Assembly (NCBI GenBank): GCA_009760855.2
Contig: WPIO01000001.1
Location: 8,284,001 to 8,342,500, forward strand
Source: Cristatella mucedo
Taxonomy: Eukaryota; Bryozoa; Phylactolaemata; Cristatellidae
DNA length: 58,500 nucleotides
Reading direction: 5' to 3'
Part shown: positions 11,600-22,045 of the stretch, piece by piece
Layout: every line of letters begins with the position of its first letter
How positions within the stretch are numbered: position 1 is the stretch's first letter
Translations under genes and position numbers: made by a program
The notes under the pieces: generated by a model
The model's database searches: none
Told to the model about the DNA's origin: nothing
The model's input: only the letters and a program-made list of their open reading frames with translations

Positions 11600-13740
11600 A
11601 AAAATGGGTCACTTTTTTCCAACGTGTTTCTTAAAAACAATTAGTAAAGTCTATCTTTTTTGTATACAATATCATTAGGATCATTAGCAATTAATCTACT
11701 TACATTTAATTTTTCCATTATTATTTCTTCTTTACCAGTTCCAACATTAGTATCAAGATATTGTTGCCTTGATATATCTTCTAAAGCAATTGGATTTGGT
11801 ATATTGACATATTTTGTTGAGTTTGCAGATAAATCTCCTCTTATTCTTTGAACAGACGCTTTTGGTATATAATTTTTATCAGCAGTTCATTTATTCCCAA
11901 CTTCTAACAGATCGCCTGCATTTCCATTATTTGTTATTCTATCTGAACCAATATTTAATGTCCCACCCATTTCTAATAACTTTCTAGTAAGCATTTTAAA
12001 ATAGTGCTATATGAACAATTACGCTTATTGTTTTGTTAAATAAATCTTCTCCATATATAAAAGTTGAGCCTTCTACTAATTTGTTATTAGTATCTATAAC
12101 ATAACTTCCAAATAATTGAAATGGGTGCTCGATTCATGATACTCCTGTGGATGGAAAAGGAATAGCTACTTGTGGTGAATTCGGTGAAACTTCATTTACT
12201 GCTGGAATTACAAATAAACCTCTAGGAATAACATCTCCTAATGTACTAGCCCACTTCCCATTGTATATTATCCCATAACTAACCGTTTGGAATGTCCCAT
12301 ATATTATACCATGAACATTTGCATTTGCTACTTTTCCATCCGATATTTTATTTAGATAACTAAGATTTACAACGTCAGTAGGTTTAACAAGATCTTGTTC
12401 TATAGAAATACTATAACCATTCATATTTATATTCCCATCATGTGTTCCCCGGTTAATTTAAGAAAAATACTATCAACGTAGGCTTTATTTGTAGCATCTT
12501 TATCAGATATAGGTGGTCCATCCACACTTACAATTCCATTTACTGGCTTTACATTCCATGTTCCTGTAATTGTTCCACCTGTTTTGATAATTTAGTGTCA
12601 GCATAATTTTTCGTCGCTGCATCACGACGATTTACAGGATTTACAATATCTTTTAAACAAAAACCTCTCATATCAATATCACCATCAGATGTTGAACTTG
12701 TTTAAATCTTAGTAACAAGGTTAGTATCTATATACTTTCTGCTTACTGCATCACCAGCATCAATAGGATCACCTAAGCTTTTTTATTAAATTATTATTCA
12801 TGCTTAGATTACCGGAGACTATATCTCCACTTTTGCGAATATAGTTCTTTGAATTTGATCCTTTTTTCTTAATCCAAGCATTTTCTATATAATTATAATT
12901 AGAAAATCTATGTGTGTAATTCCACTTGCAACAGATAAATTAATTATAACATAAGTACACGTACCATCAATATTCATAACTAAAACTAAAGCTCCACTTA
13001 CACCATACGTACTATCACTAGTCAAATCTAAATAAGCTCCTGTTTTATGTTTTGCCCATAATACACTTGATATGATTCCCAAGTTAGGTAATGTTCAAGG
13101 AACAAATGTGTTTAGTTGTGTTGTGCAAAACCTACTTTTTTCACTTTGATCTAACATTGGTATATCACATGGTATAATTTGTAAAGTCAAGGTTTCTGTT
13201 CCTTTTCCATTAACAGTGACACAAAAATGTTTCATGTCAAGTTTAAATAAACTAGGATAAGTATTAGATCTCGCTTCTAAAAATCTAAAACGAAATTTTT
13301 TGTTAGTGTTATCAACATATTTTATGTTTACTTCATCAGAATCTTTCAAATTAGTAATTGTTTTACCACCTAAATTCATACTTGCAGTTGCATTACCTTG
13401 AAATACTTGTGCCATACTCTTCAACAATTGATAGTTTATTACTTTATAGTCAGAATATACAGTTCCATCAGCTGAATTACTTGATATACCATAAACAGTC
13501 TTACAATTCAATTTTGATCCTAATTTTGCACCACTCTTGTAGTAATCCAGATAAACTTAAAACAGTTGCTAATTCACCTGTAACATTAGCAGCAACACTG
13601 CCACCAAAGTTTGAACTGAGAGCATAATCTAACCTTATTGCATCACCATCATTAATAGGATAACCTAAATTAGTTATTTCATTTTGTTTGCATCATTTCC
13701 TGTATAAATATATCCATTTAACTTGCTTACTTTTTCCATC
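11600..13740 (-). pseudogene. tail-fibre-like repeat protein, broken
   Basis: Reading the minus strand from about 13740 down to 11600, several frames hold the same kind of unit: a Gly/Asn-rich turn, then a short segment ending in a variant of D-A-x-x-K-x-Y-x-D. Units seen: NEITNLGYPINDGDAIRLDY, GKTITNL...VNIKYVDN, LGDPIDAGDAVSRKYIDTN, NPVNRRDAATKNYADTK, ISDKDATNKAYVDS, VKPTDVVNLSYLN and PIALEDISRQQYLDTN. About eight units can be counted. The longest open stretch is 13095-13511 (138 codons), with others at 12885-13082 and 12134-12424. The frame changes several times and stops intervene. Such units are known from phage tail-fibre and collar proteins and recur in animal mobile-element proteins. 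An attachment-fibre role is inference. Confidence 0.6.
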
Positions 13741-13744
13741 ACTT

Positions 13745-14290
13745 ATGTATATGAAGGAAAAAGGTGGTTCAGTTAAAGAAGATATAAAAACTGAAGTAGA
13801 TACAACTAAAAAAGTAATATTAGGAGTGACAACTGCAACTGAAGTTGGATCAAAGCAGTTATAAAGATTGCTCCTAAGATTGCTATGAAACTGTTGTTAA
13901 AAGCATCAAACGAGATAGCACAGGTAGTTCCATAAGTTTTCACAATATTTAAAAGTTATTGGAGGTGTAACTAACGCACTTGGAGAATTTTATCAGGATT
14001 TACACGAATATTTTATCTTGGATTACTTATAAAAGAGATTGTTGATGATATTGCATGTTGTAAGAACGGACAATTATTTTGGAAAACAGTGGCAGATAAA
14101 AAAGAAGGACTTACAAAAATGGTAGCATCATTAGAAGTAGGTAATATATCAATGAAATATTACTCGAAGCAGAAAAAGCAAAAAGTGATTGGCATCTAAA
14201 TCCTAGTAGGTTTTTTGTCAGGCACATTAAGTGAAAAAATGTCATGGGATGCCACTCAGTTAGATCCTATATCTTTGAAAAACAAATTTC
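13745..14290 (+). pseudogene. decayed plus-strand frames of the relic
   Basis: A 39-codon frame (13745-13864, Lys/Glu/Thr-rich, starting MYMKEKGGSV) is followed in shifted frames by helix-like pieces (KIAPKIAMKLLLKASNEIA; then a Lys-rich stretch near 14090-14190). The pieces appear to be one former gene broken by frameshifts. No family recognised. Confidence 0.4.
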
Positions 14291-14302
14291 TTAAATCTTG
14301 AG

Positions 14303-14482
14303 ATGAGAAGTGGTGGTATACATCCTGCTATTCCTGCAATAATAGCAAGTATTGCAAGTGTTATTGGGACAGTAGGTCTTGCAGTGAGTATTACAGTAGC
14401 TGATGCTGGATTAGTTAAGAAGATAGTTGATGAGACAATATACATGGCAAGAGCACCACCAATGAGGATGCATGAGGAGTGA
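14303..14482 (+). CDS. small hydrophobic protein of the relic
   Basis: ATG at 14303 to TGA at 14480-14482, 59 codons, intact. The N terminus is Met-Arg-Ser-Gly-Gly followed by a long Ile/Ala/Val segment (residues 9-35), then a charged tail (VKKIVDE). A Gly-Gly motif followed by a hydrophobic Pro-Ala-Ile run is reminiscent of small core or minor-capsid proteins of adenoviruses and adintoviruses. That link is my inference from pattern only. It sits 9 bases before the next frame and upstream of the integrase relic on the same strand. Confidence 0.45.
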   Translation: MRSGGIHPAIPAIIASIASVIGTVGLAVSITVADAGLVKKIVDETIYMARAPPMRMHEE

Positions 14483-14491
14483 ATAAGTGCA

Positions 14492-14686
14492 TTGAGTATT
14501 CAAAGTGAAAGATTAAGAAATGCTATTTTTGATATTAGAAATATAATAGAATTATTAGGTACATGTGTAGATATTGATTTATCAGATAAATTACTAAATT
14601 CAGAAGGAAGAAATCGATTAGATTATTTGAAGGCAGGTAAGAAATTGGTTGAAGAATCTGGTGTTACTTACTCGGAAGATTTGTAG
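14492..14686 (+). CDS. small helical protein of the relic
   Basis: 64 codons from ATG 14492, intact. The product is predicted largely helical and acidic (RNAIFDIRNIIELLG, NRLDYLKAGKKLVEE). The reading may continue in another frame after the stop, so it may be the N-terminal part of a longer broken gene. No family recognised. Confidence 0.4.
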   Translation: MSIQSERLRNAIFDIRNIIELLGTCVDIDLSDKLLNSEGRNRLDYLKAGKKLVEESGVTYSEDL

Positions 14687-14888
14687 AGAGGCATAAAAAC
14701 GTTGAGTCAATTACAGTTGGAGGAAAAAAGCAATGTGGTTATAAAGCAGAGAGTGCTTTGCTGTTTGCGAATCTCTTTACTCAAGGAAAGTCACAGAACG
14801 AAATACATGATTTCACACTTTTTTTGGTTCTTTCTTTTAGTTGGCTTACAATAAGGATGATCTGTTTCCTAATATTTGATTTTATTAA

Positions 14889-15806
14889 ATGTATTTGAAG
14901 AGACGTCGCAAATATTTTCATTATTTACAAAATTTATTTTTAACTCTAAAAGGAAGAAAAAGAGAAGGACAGTTTAATCCTGACTCAGATATAAGTAAAG
15001 TATCCAAACCAAGGCCAAAGGAAATTCCAAAAGGTTTCTTAAAGATAGTTGCACCAAATGAACATCATCAAGCAGACATTTTCTATATGCCAAATTATTT
15101 TGAATATAAGTATGCTTTTAGTATCAGTGACGTTGCTAGTAGCTTTAAAGATTCCAGACCACTTAAAACAAAGTCTTCTAAAGAAATAATACAAGCAATA
15201 ATAGATATTTACAGAAAAAGGTCCTTGCGAATGGCCAAAGAATATAACAGTAGATCCAGGATCAGAGTTTGAAGGAGAGTTCGCGTAAGAAATGAAAAGA
15301 CAAGAAACACATGTGATAGAAGGTACTACTAAAAAGTGTTGCATTTTTTTAAAGAATGAATAGAACAGTAACACAAAGAGCCTTGATTACGCAGTATGAA
15401 ATATAATTAAAAAGTATTATTAAAGGAGATTATGTTAGAAACAAAGAGTGGATTGATAATTTACCAAAGATTATTAATTATCTAAATTATATTATTTCAA
15501 GAACAACTAGTGAAAAACCTGCTAAAGCAAAAAAAATACATTGTAAAACTAAAGAAACCAAAATACCGTAGAGAAGTAGGAGAACAAAAGAAATTATTAA
15601 AACTTGGAACAACTGTTAGATATTTACTATAGCTAGGTGAAGGAGGAGATGAAAAGAGAAGAAGAGCTACAGATCCCATATGGAGTGTTAATAAACGTAG
15701 AATTTTTATAAAAATGGTAACGAAAGACCAACCAGTTCGTTATTTCTTCAATGAGGTCAAGATAAGTTTCGTTAGAGAGGAGTTGCAAGTGATTAGGCAG
15801 GATTAA
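14889..15806 (+). pseudogene. Polinton/Maverick-type integrase, broken
   Basis: The catalytic core of an rve-superfamily (retroviral-type) integrase, in the form found in Polintons. The first frame (14889-15272, 127 codons) has a basic N terminus and the first catalytic Asp at residue 63, in an HHQAD context, followed by the strand KYAF. The frame then shifts near an A-run around 15220-15230. The second catalytic Asp lies in another frame at 15253-15255 (VDPGSEF context), followed by TAA at 15286-15288. Later frames keep a Trp-containing helix (KEWIDNLP) and a C-terminal RRRATDPIW ... FVREEL pattern typical of the Polinton integrase tail, with at least one TAG near 15630. At least one frameshift and several stops make it inactive. 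Confidence 0.75.
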
Positions 15807-15842
15807 ACTTACCAAAATACTTGTCATGTCTCCTAAAAAGTA

Positions 15843-16019
15843 TCAAGATTTAGATTCATCTTGAGACTCTATTTGATCTACGATTATTTGATTAAATTTT
15901 TCTTTAGTTACATTATTGTCATTTAACGTGTCTTCGATCTTTGAAACTAAGTTAAGATTTGATTGAAGAGTAGAACGTTTTCTTCTGTCAATTTGAGATA
16001 TTGCGCTTTCAACTGAATT
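15843..16019 (-). pseudogene. coiled-coil-like frame of the relic
   Basis: Minus-strand open stretch of 58 codons plus a stop (15843-15845), without its own ATG. It is charged and helical (QIDRRKRSTLQSNLNL, VTKEKFNQIIVDQ). Just upstream, in shifted frames, lies a hydrophobic segment, so an original membrane-plus-coil protein is possible. No family recognised. Confidence 0.35.
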
Positions 16020-16514
16020 TTAGCATCGTTGTAAGTCCTCCTAAAACAGTAACTACATGTGATAAATATCATACTTTGGTATATAGGTGCTAATTACAGG
16101 TACTGCAAGAGTTAGTAAAATACTTATAAATTCTTGAGAATATCCAACTCTTTTAATTTAGATAAACAACCCATTATCCTTTCGCTGTCCCTCATAATTC
16201 AATTGTATTTATAATTAAAATCTCATTCTTAGATCTGATGTATTTGCCATATATTAATTATTTAGTTTTTTTATGAAATTATTTTTTAATTCTATATATT
16301 AAATTTCTGATAACAAAATTATCACATTTACCCATGTGCGAAGAAATTTTATATTCTGCAAATCAATATTAGAAAGATCTTCTCAATAAATATAAAAACC
16401 TTCTGGTAATTCATATGCTAGTCCTTTTTTATCCCGAAAATAAATTACAGATGTGTTGAAATGAATTCATTTAAATATTTCTTGCAATACCAATAATTAT
16501 TACATTAATAATTT

Positions 16515-16685
16515 TTAAAAATGAGTAATAGCAAGTTTCTCATCGGTATGAATGCTAAAACCTGTATCTATTTTTACATCACACTTACCTTTCAATAAAT
16601 CTCTAGCAAGTAAACAAGAGACTAAACAAGGACTATTAATTTCTCTACTATAAAATACTGCTATAACTTTTTCTATTATTTTCAT
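16515..16685 (-). CDS. small unknown ORF of the relic
   Basis: 56 codons on the minus strand from ATG 16683-16685 to TAA 16515-16517, beginning MKIIEKVIAVFYS. Two Cys residues lie at positions 20 and 24 (INSPCLVSCLL). A related-looking continuation (KKGLAYELPEGFYIY) lies downstream in another frame, so it may be the N-terminal part of a broken gene. Unknown. Confidence 0.35.
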   Translation of the reverse strand: MKIIEKVIAVFYSREINSPCLVSCLLARDLLKGKCDVKIDTGFSIHTDEKLAITHF

Positions 16686-16842
16686 AACTTCTCCAATTAA
16701 TCTTTAAAAAGATACATTATAGTTTTCAATAAAAGAAGATTTCAATGCCGTACATTATTAATAATTGTTAGTTAAATATCTAGCTGATTGTTGCAGAAAA
16801 CCTTTCACTATTATATTGCAAATATACAATCTTGTGCAATCC

Positions 16843-16980
16843 AGTTGTATGTGATTTTACTCTATCGCGGACTACACTCAGAAAGCAAATTTTGGAATGA
16901 GATTGAGCGAATGCGATGGTTGAATGAAATAATGTGCTTTCTGAAGGTGAGGCTGCGATAGGATAAAATCACATACTACT
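16843..16980. mobile_element. 138-bp hairpin element (MITE-like)
   Basis: An imperfect palindrome: the left arm 16843-16891 (starting AGTTGTATGTGATTTTA) pairs with the right arm 16931-16980 (ending TAAAATCACATACTACT), roughly 80 percent by eye with one indel, around a spacer of about 40 bases. The ends are AGT and ACT. A target site duplication is not clear (only tcc on both sides). It could be a short non-autonomous DNA transposon or a hairpin derived from a terminal repeat. Confidence 0.7.
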
Positions 16981-18109
16981 TCCGAAAGTCCTACTGTGCA
17001 TCTCTTTAACTTAGTTGTCATCAGACCTGTTCTAGCCCCGATGGCTCAAGTGAAGGCTTGTCTTTAGAATCATCCTTCATTGTGCAATAAACCCGTAAGG
17101 AGTGACGTTATTTTTTAAAACCTAATTAAGCCGTTAATAGTACAACGAGCTCAATAATATTATTTTCTTTGAAAAATAATAGTGTCCAAACTGCGGCTTT
17201 ATGGTGAACTCTGCGAATATAAACTACTCAGCCCTAAACGGACCAGCAAAAAGTTACTTTGAAAAATGATAAATGGTTAACTTTCCCCAAAACGGCACGC
17301 CTCCTCGAGATCAAACGTCCTACTGGTAGTATAACAAGATCGTAAAAGCGTAAAGCCTACCTGAGTTTCGTTGTCCCGCCTCCGCATACCTCACACCGAG
17401 CCCATAGCAAGCGGCTGCAAACGGCATTCCAAGGCCCAAGCTATATTTACTTGGCAGAAACATCTGCTCACAAACCGAAAGTTATTATCGTTTTGTAAGT
17501 AGATCATCATTAGGGTTAGTATTGAAAACTTACTGCTGCCGGGGCTACCATAACTAAGGAGTCCATTATTTCGACATCTCGTGAAACCTGGGACAGATGA
17601 TCCGGTTCCTGTGGCGGTTATAACGTACGAGGCGACGCCTGCCAGTGGTCTTCTGTCCGGCGGCCGGTCAACGTGGTGACTTAGATGAAACTAGCCCGGC
17701 GTTTACTGGGTGTCAGTCTAAAAATGTTGATTTAATTCTATTCAAGGAAATGTAGGTTATTTGGAGCTTTCATGTATGTATTTTATTGTTAGATATTTGT
17801 ATTGGCGAATGTGAGTGAGCCATGCCGCTATAGCCTGGTTTGACGACCTGAGGTGTGAGACCTATCGTGGGTACGTTCTGCTTATGCTTAAAAGGGTCTT
17901 GCTGGATTGACCCATTCCTAAGACCCCTATTTATCTATTTATTAAATACTTTTGTGCGATGCACAGCGTTTCCTAATGCTGTCTCTTGGTTATAGTTTGG
18001 GGTTCTCATACATACATTTCAAGCATTCATTACATACATAACATTCTCAAGTTTACCTGCAAACGACATTTCAATGCATGCTGTCGCTGGCATCATATCT
18101 CCTAAAATA
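16981..18109. other. no recognised gene
   Basis: No coding signal. A stretch at 17820-17945 resembles a SINE tail (tatttatctatttatta) but lacks clear A and B boxes. Confidence 0.4.
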
Positions 18110-18690
18110 ATGACCCGATCACCTTAAAACTTTAGAATATATGATTGATTGTAGTTACCTATCATTCCAGCATTCTCGCCTGCATATTGAACCTCGTTAG
18201 ATACTGATTTTGATCGCAAACTGGCTGCGTTTGCCATGCTAAGTGTTTGTCATTTTTTCACTCACATGTCGTAAAAATGGCACAGGCAAGCTAATAGTGA
18301 CCCGATCACGTGAAATTTGAAATACATTCTCGTATGTGCTTCAAAGCTATATGGTAAACGTAGTAACAGCCTTGTTTGTCATCAACTATATGTGTTTACA
18401 GCATAATTAGTCTTCTCTGGCTTCTTCTGAGCACTTTCGCAACAATGGTACTCTGTACCTCATCAATTCTACAACTTCGTGCCGGTACGCGGCCGATCGA
18501 CTTGAAATTTGAAATATAGATGGGGCTGCCTCCGCGTTCCCCCTGCACATTCTGGCATCATTGGTCTGTGTGCATACGATGTGCCCGTCACAAAATGTCT
18601 TTGAACTGTGATCGTGATGACACTGAGTTTGATGTCAACTTTTTACATTTTGTTTGCCATTTGGGGAACGTGGAGCAGAGTGTCCTGCAT
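18110..18690 (+). repeat. three diverged ~188-bp direct repeats
   Basis: The word gacccgatcac(c/g)tNaaa begins units at about 18112 and 18299. A third unit starts near 18490 (ggccgatcgacttgaaattt). The segment gaaatttgaaatata is shared by units two and three. Spacing is close to 188-190 bases. Similarity fades away from the start of each unit, so this may be an old tandem array or a repeat family with a repeated module. Confidence 0.45.
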
Positions 18691-19119
18691 TCGTTGAGGG
18701 GTTAGCCATATTTCTAGAATGACTGGTTTTGAATCTGTTTATTTGACAATAAATGCCATATTTGGTGGAGCAGCTAAGTGTTAAACGTGACCTTGACTTT
18801 TACAGGTCATCAGAAAGTCAACACGGCAGTTATGTTACATCAAATGATAGCTTACATTACCATAGTTCTTTGAGCTGATTTTCATGCCATTCGTTCTATT
18901 GATCTTTGTACAATATCAATAAATGTGCTTTTGGGGGATACCCGTTTGGTCGGGCACATAACTGCCACTACTATTTGGACTTAATAATGTGGTTGACCAT
19001 GTTGCAGTCATATGACAACCACTAAAATTTGAGAATGCATTTATAACTGTTTTATCTTTAATACAAGAATTTCAAAAAACTTTTAAATTGTTGACCATTT
19101 TTGAGGACTTACCCCCTTC
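18691..19119. other. no recognised gene
   Basis: Nothing recognised. Confidence 0.4.
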
Positions 19120-21720
19120 ACACCCCTAGATCAATCGGAACTGGTGTTGAATTCATACATGCTCATCCTTAATTTCCAGCCATATGCAGTTCCATCAAAG
19201 AAATCTTTCGAATCTACTCATTTGAGTTCGGATGAAAACGAGCTGTTAATTCTGGCGGTACTTTTATCGCCCCCCCCCCAATGTTATACCAAGTCCACCT
19301 TTATTCCAATTGTATCTAATCACCTTTCGATTATGTGTGCAATAATGCGATCTTTCCTCATTATAAATGATTGCAACACTCATTTTGATATTTTACCTGA
19401 CACCTTCAGCACTAAATTTCGCGCACTCACTGACTCGTTTTCTCTTGTGGCACATGTACATGACCATACTTCAAGGGTCACACCGTGGACCATTTTCTGT
19501 TCAAATTAAATGACATCATTACTTATTACTTTCAAATTTTGTGAACATGATCACATGCTCGTCTTCTTCAGTCTACAGTGCGTGCCCTTATCCTCATGTA
19601 AATTCACCAAATACCCTTGATATTGATGCCGTCCGAGCATATATATCTTATTCACCCCTGCTGTTCAATCAGGCTCCTGAACTGTCGTTATTGGTAAAAT
19701 GCTACATGACGCATGACACGCTTGCACCTGTTGCTAAACGAACTGCCGGCCCTAGCCCAGACACAATTAGGTGTAATGCAGCAATTAGGCTAGGAATGTT
19801 TACTAAGCAGAACCTTGAAAAAGCATACAATGACCAGTACTGACTGTCTATCGAAACGCATATGAGGAGTAATATGAATTGTGACAATGGATCCTAGCAA
19901 AGGACAAGACAAGCTTCTATAAAACGTGGTTGCATCACAGATGCACAGCCTACAAATGCTGATCTCTAAGATAACCCGAAGGGTGGAAGCATCCACTCTG
20001 GGATATTGTCCCTCAATACAGAGCAGTACCTCTCTGCCTACATTCAAGGATACCTAGAGAGACCTCATCCGGAAGTTCATATCCCAATTGAAGAACACAA
20101 CTAGTCCTCCAGACCCTATCACCACTTTTATGCTTCTGAGATGCATACATCTGCTGCTGCCAGGCGTAAATAACTTCATTAAAATTGCATTAGCCTAGGT
20201 TTACGTCCCAGCAACTTTTAGAAAAGGTTGTAGTCAGGCCACAGCTAAAGAAAGCAACACTAGTCGTTGCAGACTACAATAACTCATTTATTGAAAATGC
20301 ATACCTGTCTGTTAATTTCCAGCCTAAACACTCCCCTGCATTGCTTCGAGTGTATAACGACCTTAATAGGAATACCAACTGACGTAGTCTTGGTACCGAT
20401 TTCCAAGTCCTTCTTGACTGTCTTTTATCTCACTTGGGCATTGCTGGTACTGAGCTGCAATCGTTAAAGTCCTATCTCAGAGGGAGACTCCACAGTATTG
20501 ATGTGAACTGACAAACATCACAGAAAGCACGAAAGTATGGGGTACCAACGGTCTCTGTGCTTTTTCCGGTTCTTAACACAGTTAATACTCTCTCTTGCCA
20601 ATTGTATTGCCAGCCACAATCTAGGCTTTCAATTGTATATAGATGACACTCAGTTGTACTTTTCCTTAATCCCTCCCAGCCCTAGAGCAAGTCAAATTCT
20701 CTCCAGTCTCTTGCTGTATGTTTTGATGACATCTGCACATAGATTGCAGCAAAAAAATTTTAATGAGTTATGATAAAAACCAGCCTACTAGTTATGGGCT
20801 AACCTACTGACGTTCAGAAAATAAAAAAGATAATGCTCAAAATCGCCTCAGCCAGCACAACTGTTGAATCTGCACGAAATCTAGGTGTCTTATTAAAGTT
20901 ATTTTTTTCAGTAGACGACCACATCAGCTTCGTGCGAGGTCTGCCTACTTTCAGCTCCATAGGATTGCTACAATTCGGGCTGGCTTAGACAGATACTATA
21001 TCTAAAATTGTCCATGCACTTGTGATATCCCGTCTCGACTTATTTAGCTCACTACTTTCTAGTGTACCGGCCTGTGCGATCAGGAGCTTAAGAGTTGGTG
21101 CAAAACTTAGCAGCTAGGCTTGTCTGACTTTGAGCTTCGCATTTGTCAGATCATATCACTTCTTGCAGACATGCACTGGCTCCCAATCATGCAGCGTTTC
21201 GACTTCAAGGTACGTCACTCACTTTTAAGTCCGTTTATTCTCTGTCTTCGTCCTCTACCTTACAGATCTACTCTCCCACCAGGTTAAGCCTCTTCCCAGC
21301 CGCTTTTCGGAATTGAATCGTTTAGCGGCACCTTGTACGAACCTCAAATCCTTTGGAGACCGTGTCTTTAGTTCGTAGGCTCCCAAAGCATGAATGTAAC
21401 TTTCGACTGCTGTCATTAAATTCCCTGACTTGACGACATTTAAAAAGAAGCAAAAAAGTGCATCTCTTTGCCGCAACATTTAGTAGGTCCGTGCGATTTG
21501 TCATGTGTATGTTTGTGGGCTGACACTCTGCATGCTGCCATTAACCGTATTTACATGCTGACCCGGTGCATGTCACTTCTAAACATGTAATGCTTCTTGT
21601 CATTGAGCAGGTACATCTGACCATTCGATCAAACTTATTGTGCAGAAAATATAAACTGTCTATAAAGAGATTAAGTTGTTTGAGGACGCTAAGCCAATGT
21701 GTTATCAGTATTAATAATTT
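19120..21720 (+). mobile_element. LINE-A copy, old, reaching into endonuclease region
   Basis: A badly decayed LINE-A that extends further 5' than the copy at 8345. At 19370-19500 it shows the end of the APE-type endonuclease (HFDILPDTFSTKFRALTDSF). It then passes through the pre-RT segment (LDIDAVRAYISYSPLLFN, near 19620), an RT with LYIDD in place of the active site (near 20638), the C-terminal part, the 3' UTR and the hairpin region near 21660-21690. Many stops and frameshifts. The intact Tyr in its active site differs from the DADD copies. Confidence 0.85.
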
Positions 21721-21759
21721 TGCTTTTCCAATCTGGTTCAAACCTCATCTTTTGGGAGT

Positions 21760-22045
21760 CAGGTCTTATCAGCCAAACCAGTCACGTGTGTTATTCCGCT
21801 TACCATCTTTTCTTGAAACCTTAACTGTTCGATGTTTATACAGTTTTTGAGAAAAGTAATTAGTGACCGTGGGATCGACCATCACTTCTATGCTGATGAT
21901 ACTCAGTTGTATCTGCCTTTTACACCTTCGGAATCTGATGCAGCCACAGACACAGCCATAAACTCAATTCTTACCTTGCAACCATTCGATCTTGGATGTC
22001 TGCAAGTTTGCTAAGACTTAACTACGATAAAAGGAAACTGCTACT
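21760..22045 (+). mobile_element. LINE-B-related RT fragment
   Basis: A short RT piece: the frame at 21832-22014 reads GIDHHFYADDTQLYLPF, with an intact YADD, and continues in another frame as a Leu/Asp-rich stretch. It is closer to the element at 23140-27505 than to LINE-A. Truncated at both ends. Confidence 0.75.

Larger units (their letters stand above)
10743..16842. mobile_element. Polinton/Maverick-type (adinto-like) virus-like element, decayed
   Basis: About 6.1 kb, much more AT-rich than its surroundings. Plus strand: a broken Polinton-type integrase (14889-15806) and several small frames. Minus strand: a long broken gene of tail-fibre-like repeats (11600-13740) and two small frames. 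These parts point to a large DNA transposon or integrated virus-like element. I could not find the major capsid protein, packaging ATPase, protease or protein-primed DNA polymerase, so most of the element is missing or was never here. Terminal inverted repeats were not found, except that a hairpin with AGT/ACT ends adjoins at 16843. A dead remnant. Confidence 0.75.

Noticed and set aside
17820-17945. Possible fifth SINE
   Set aside because: AT-rich tail-like end but no convincing A or B box and no match to the other SINE bodies.
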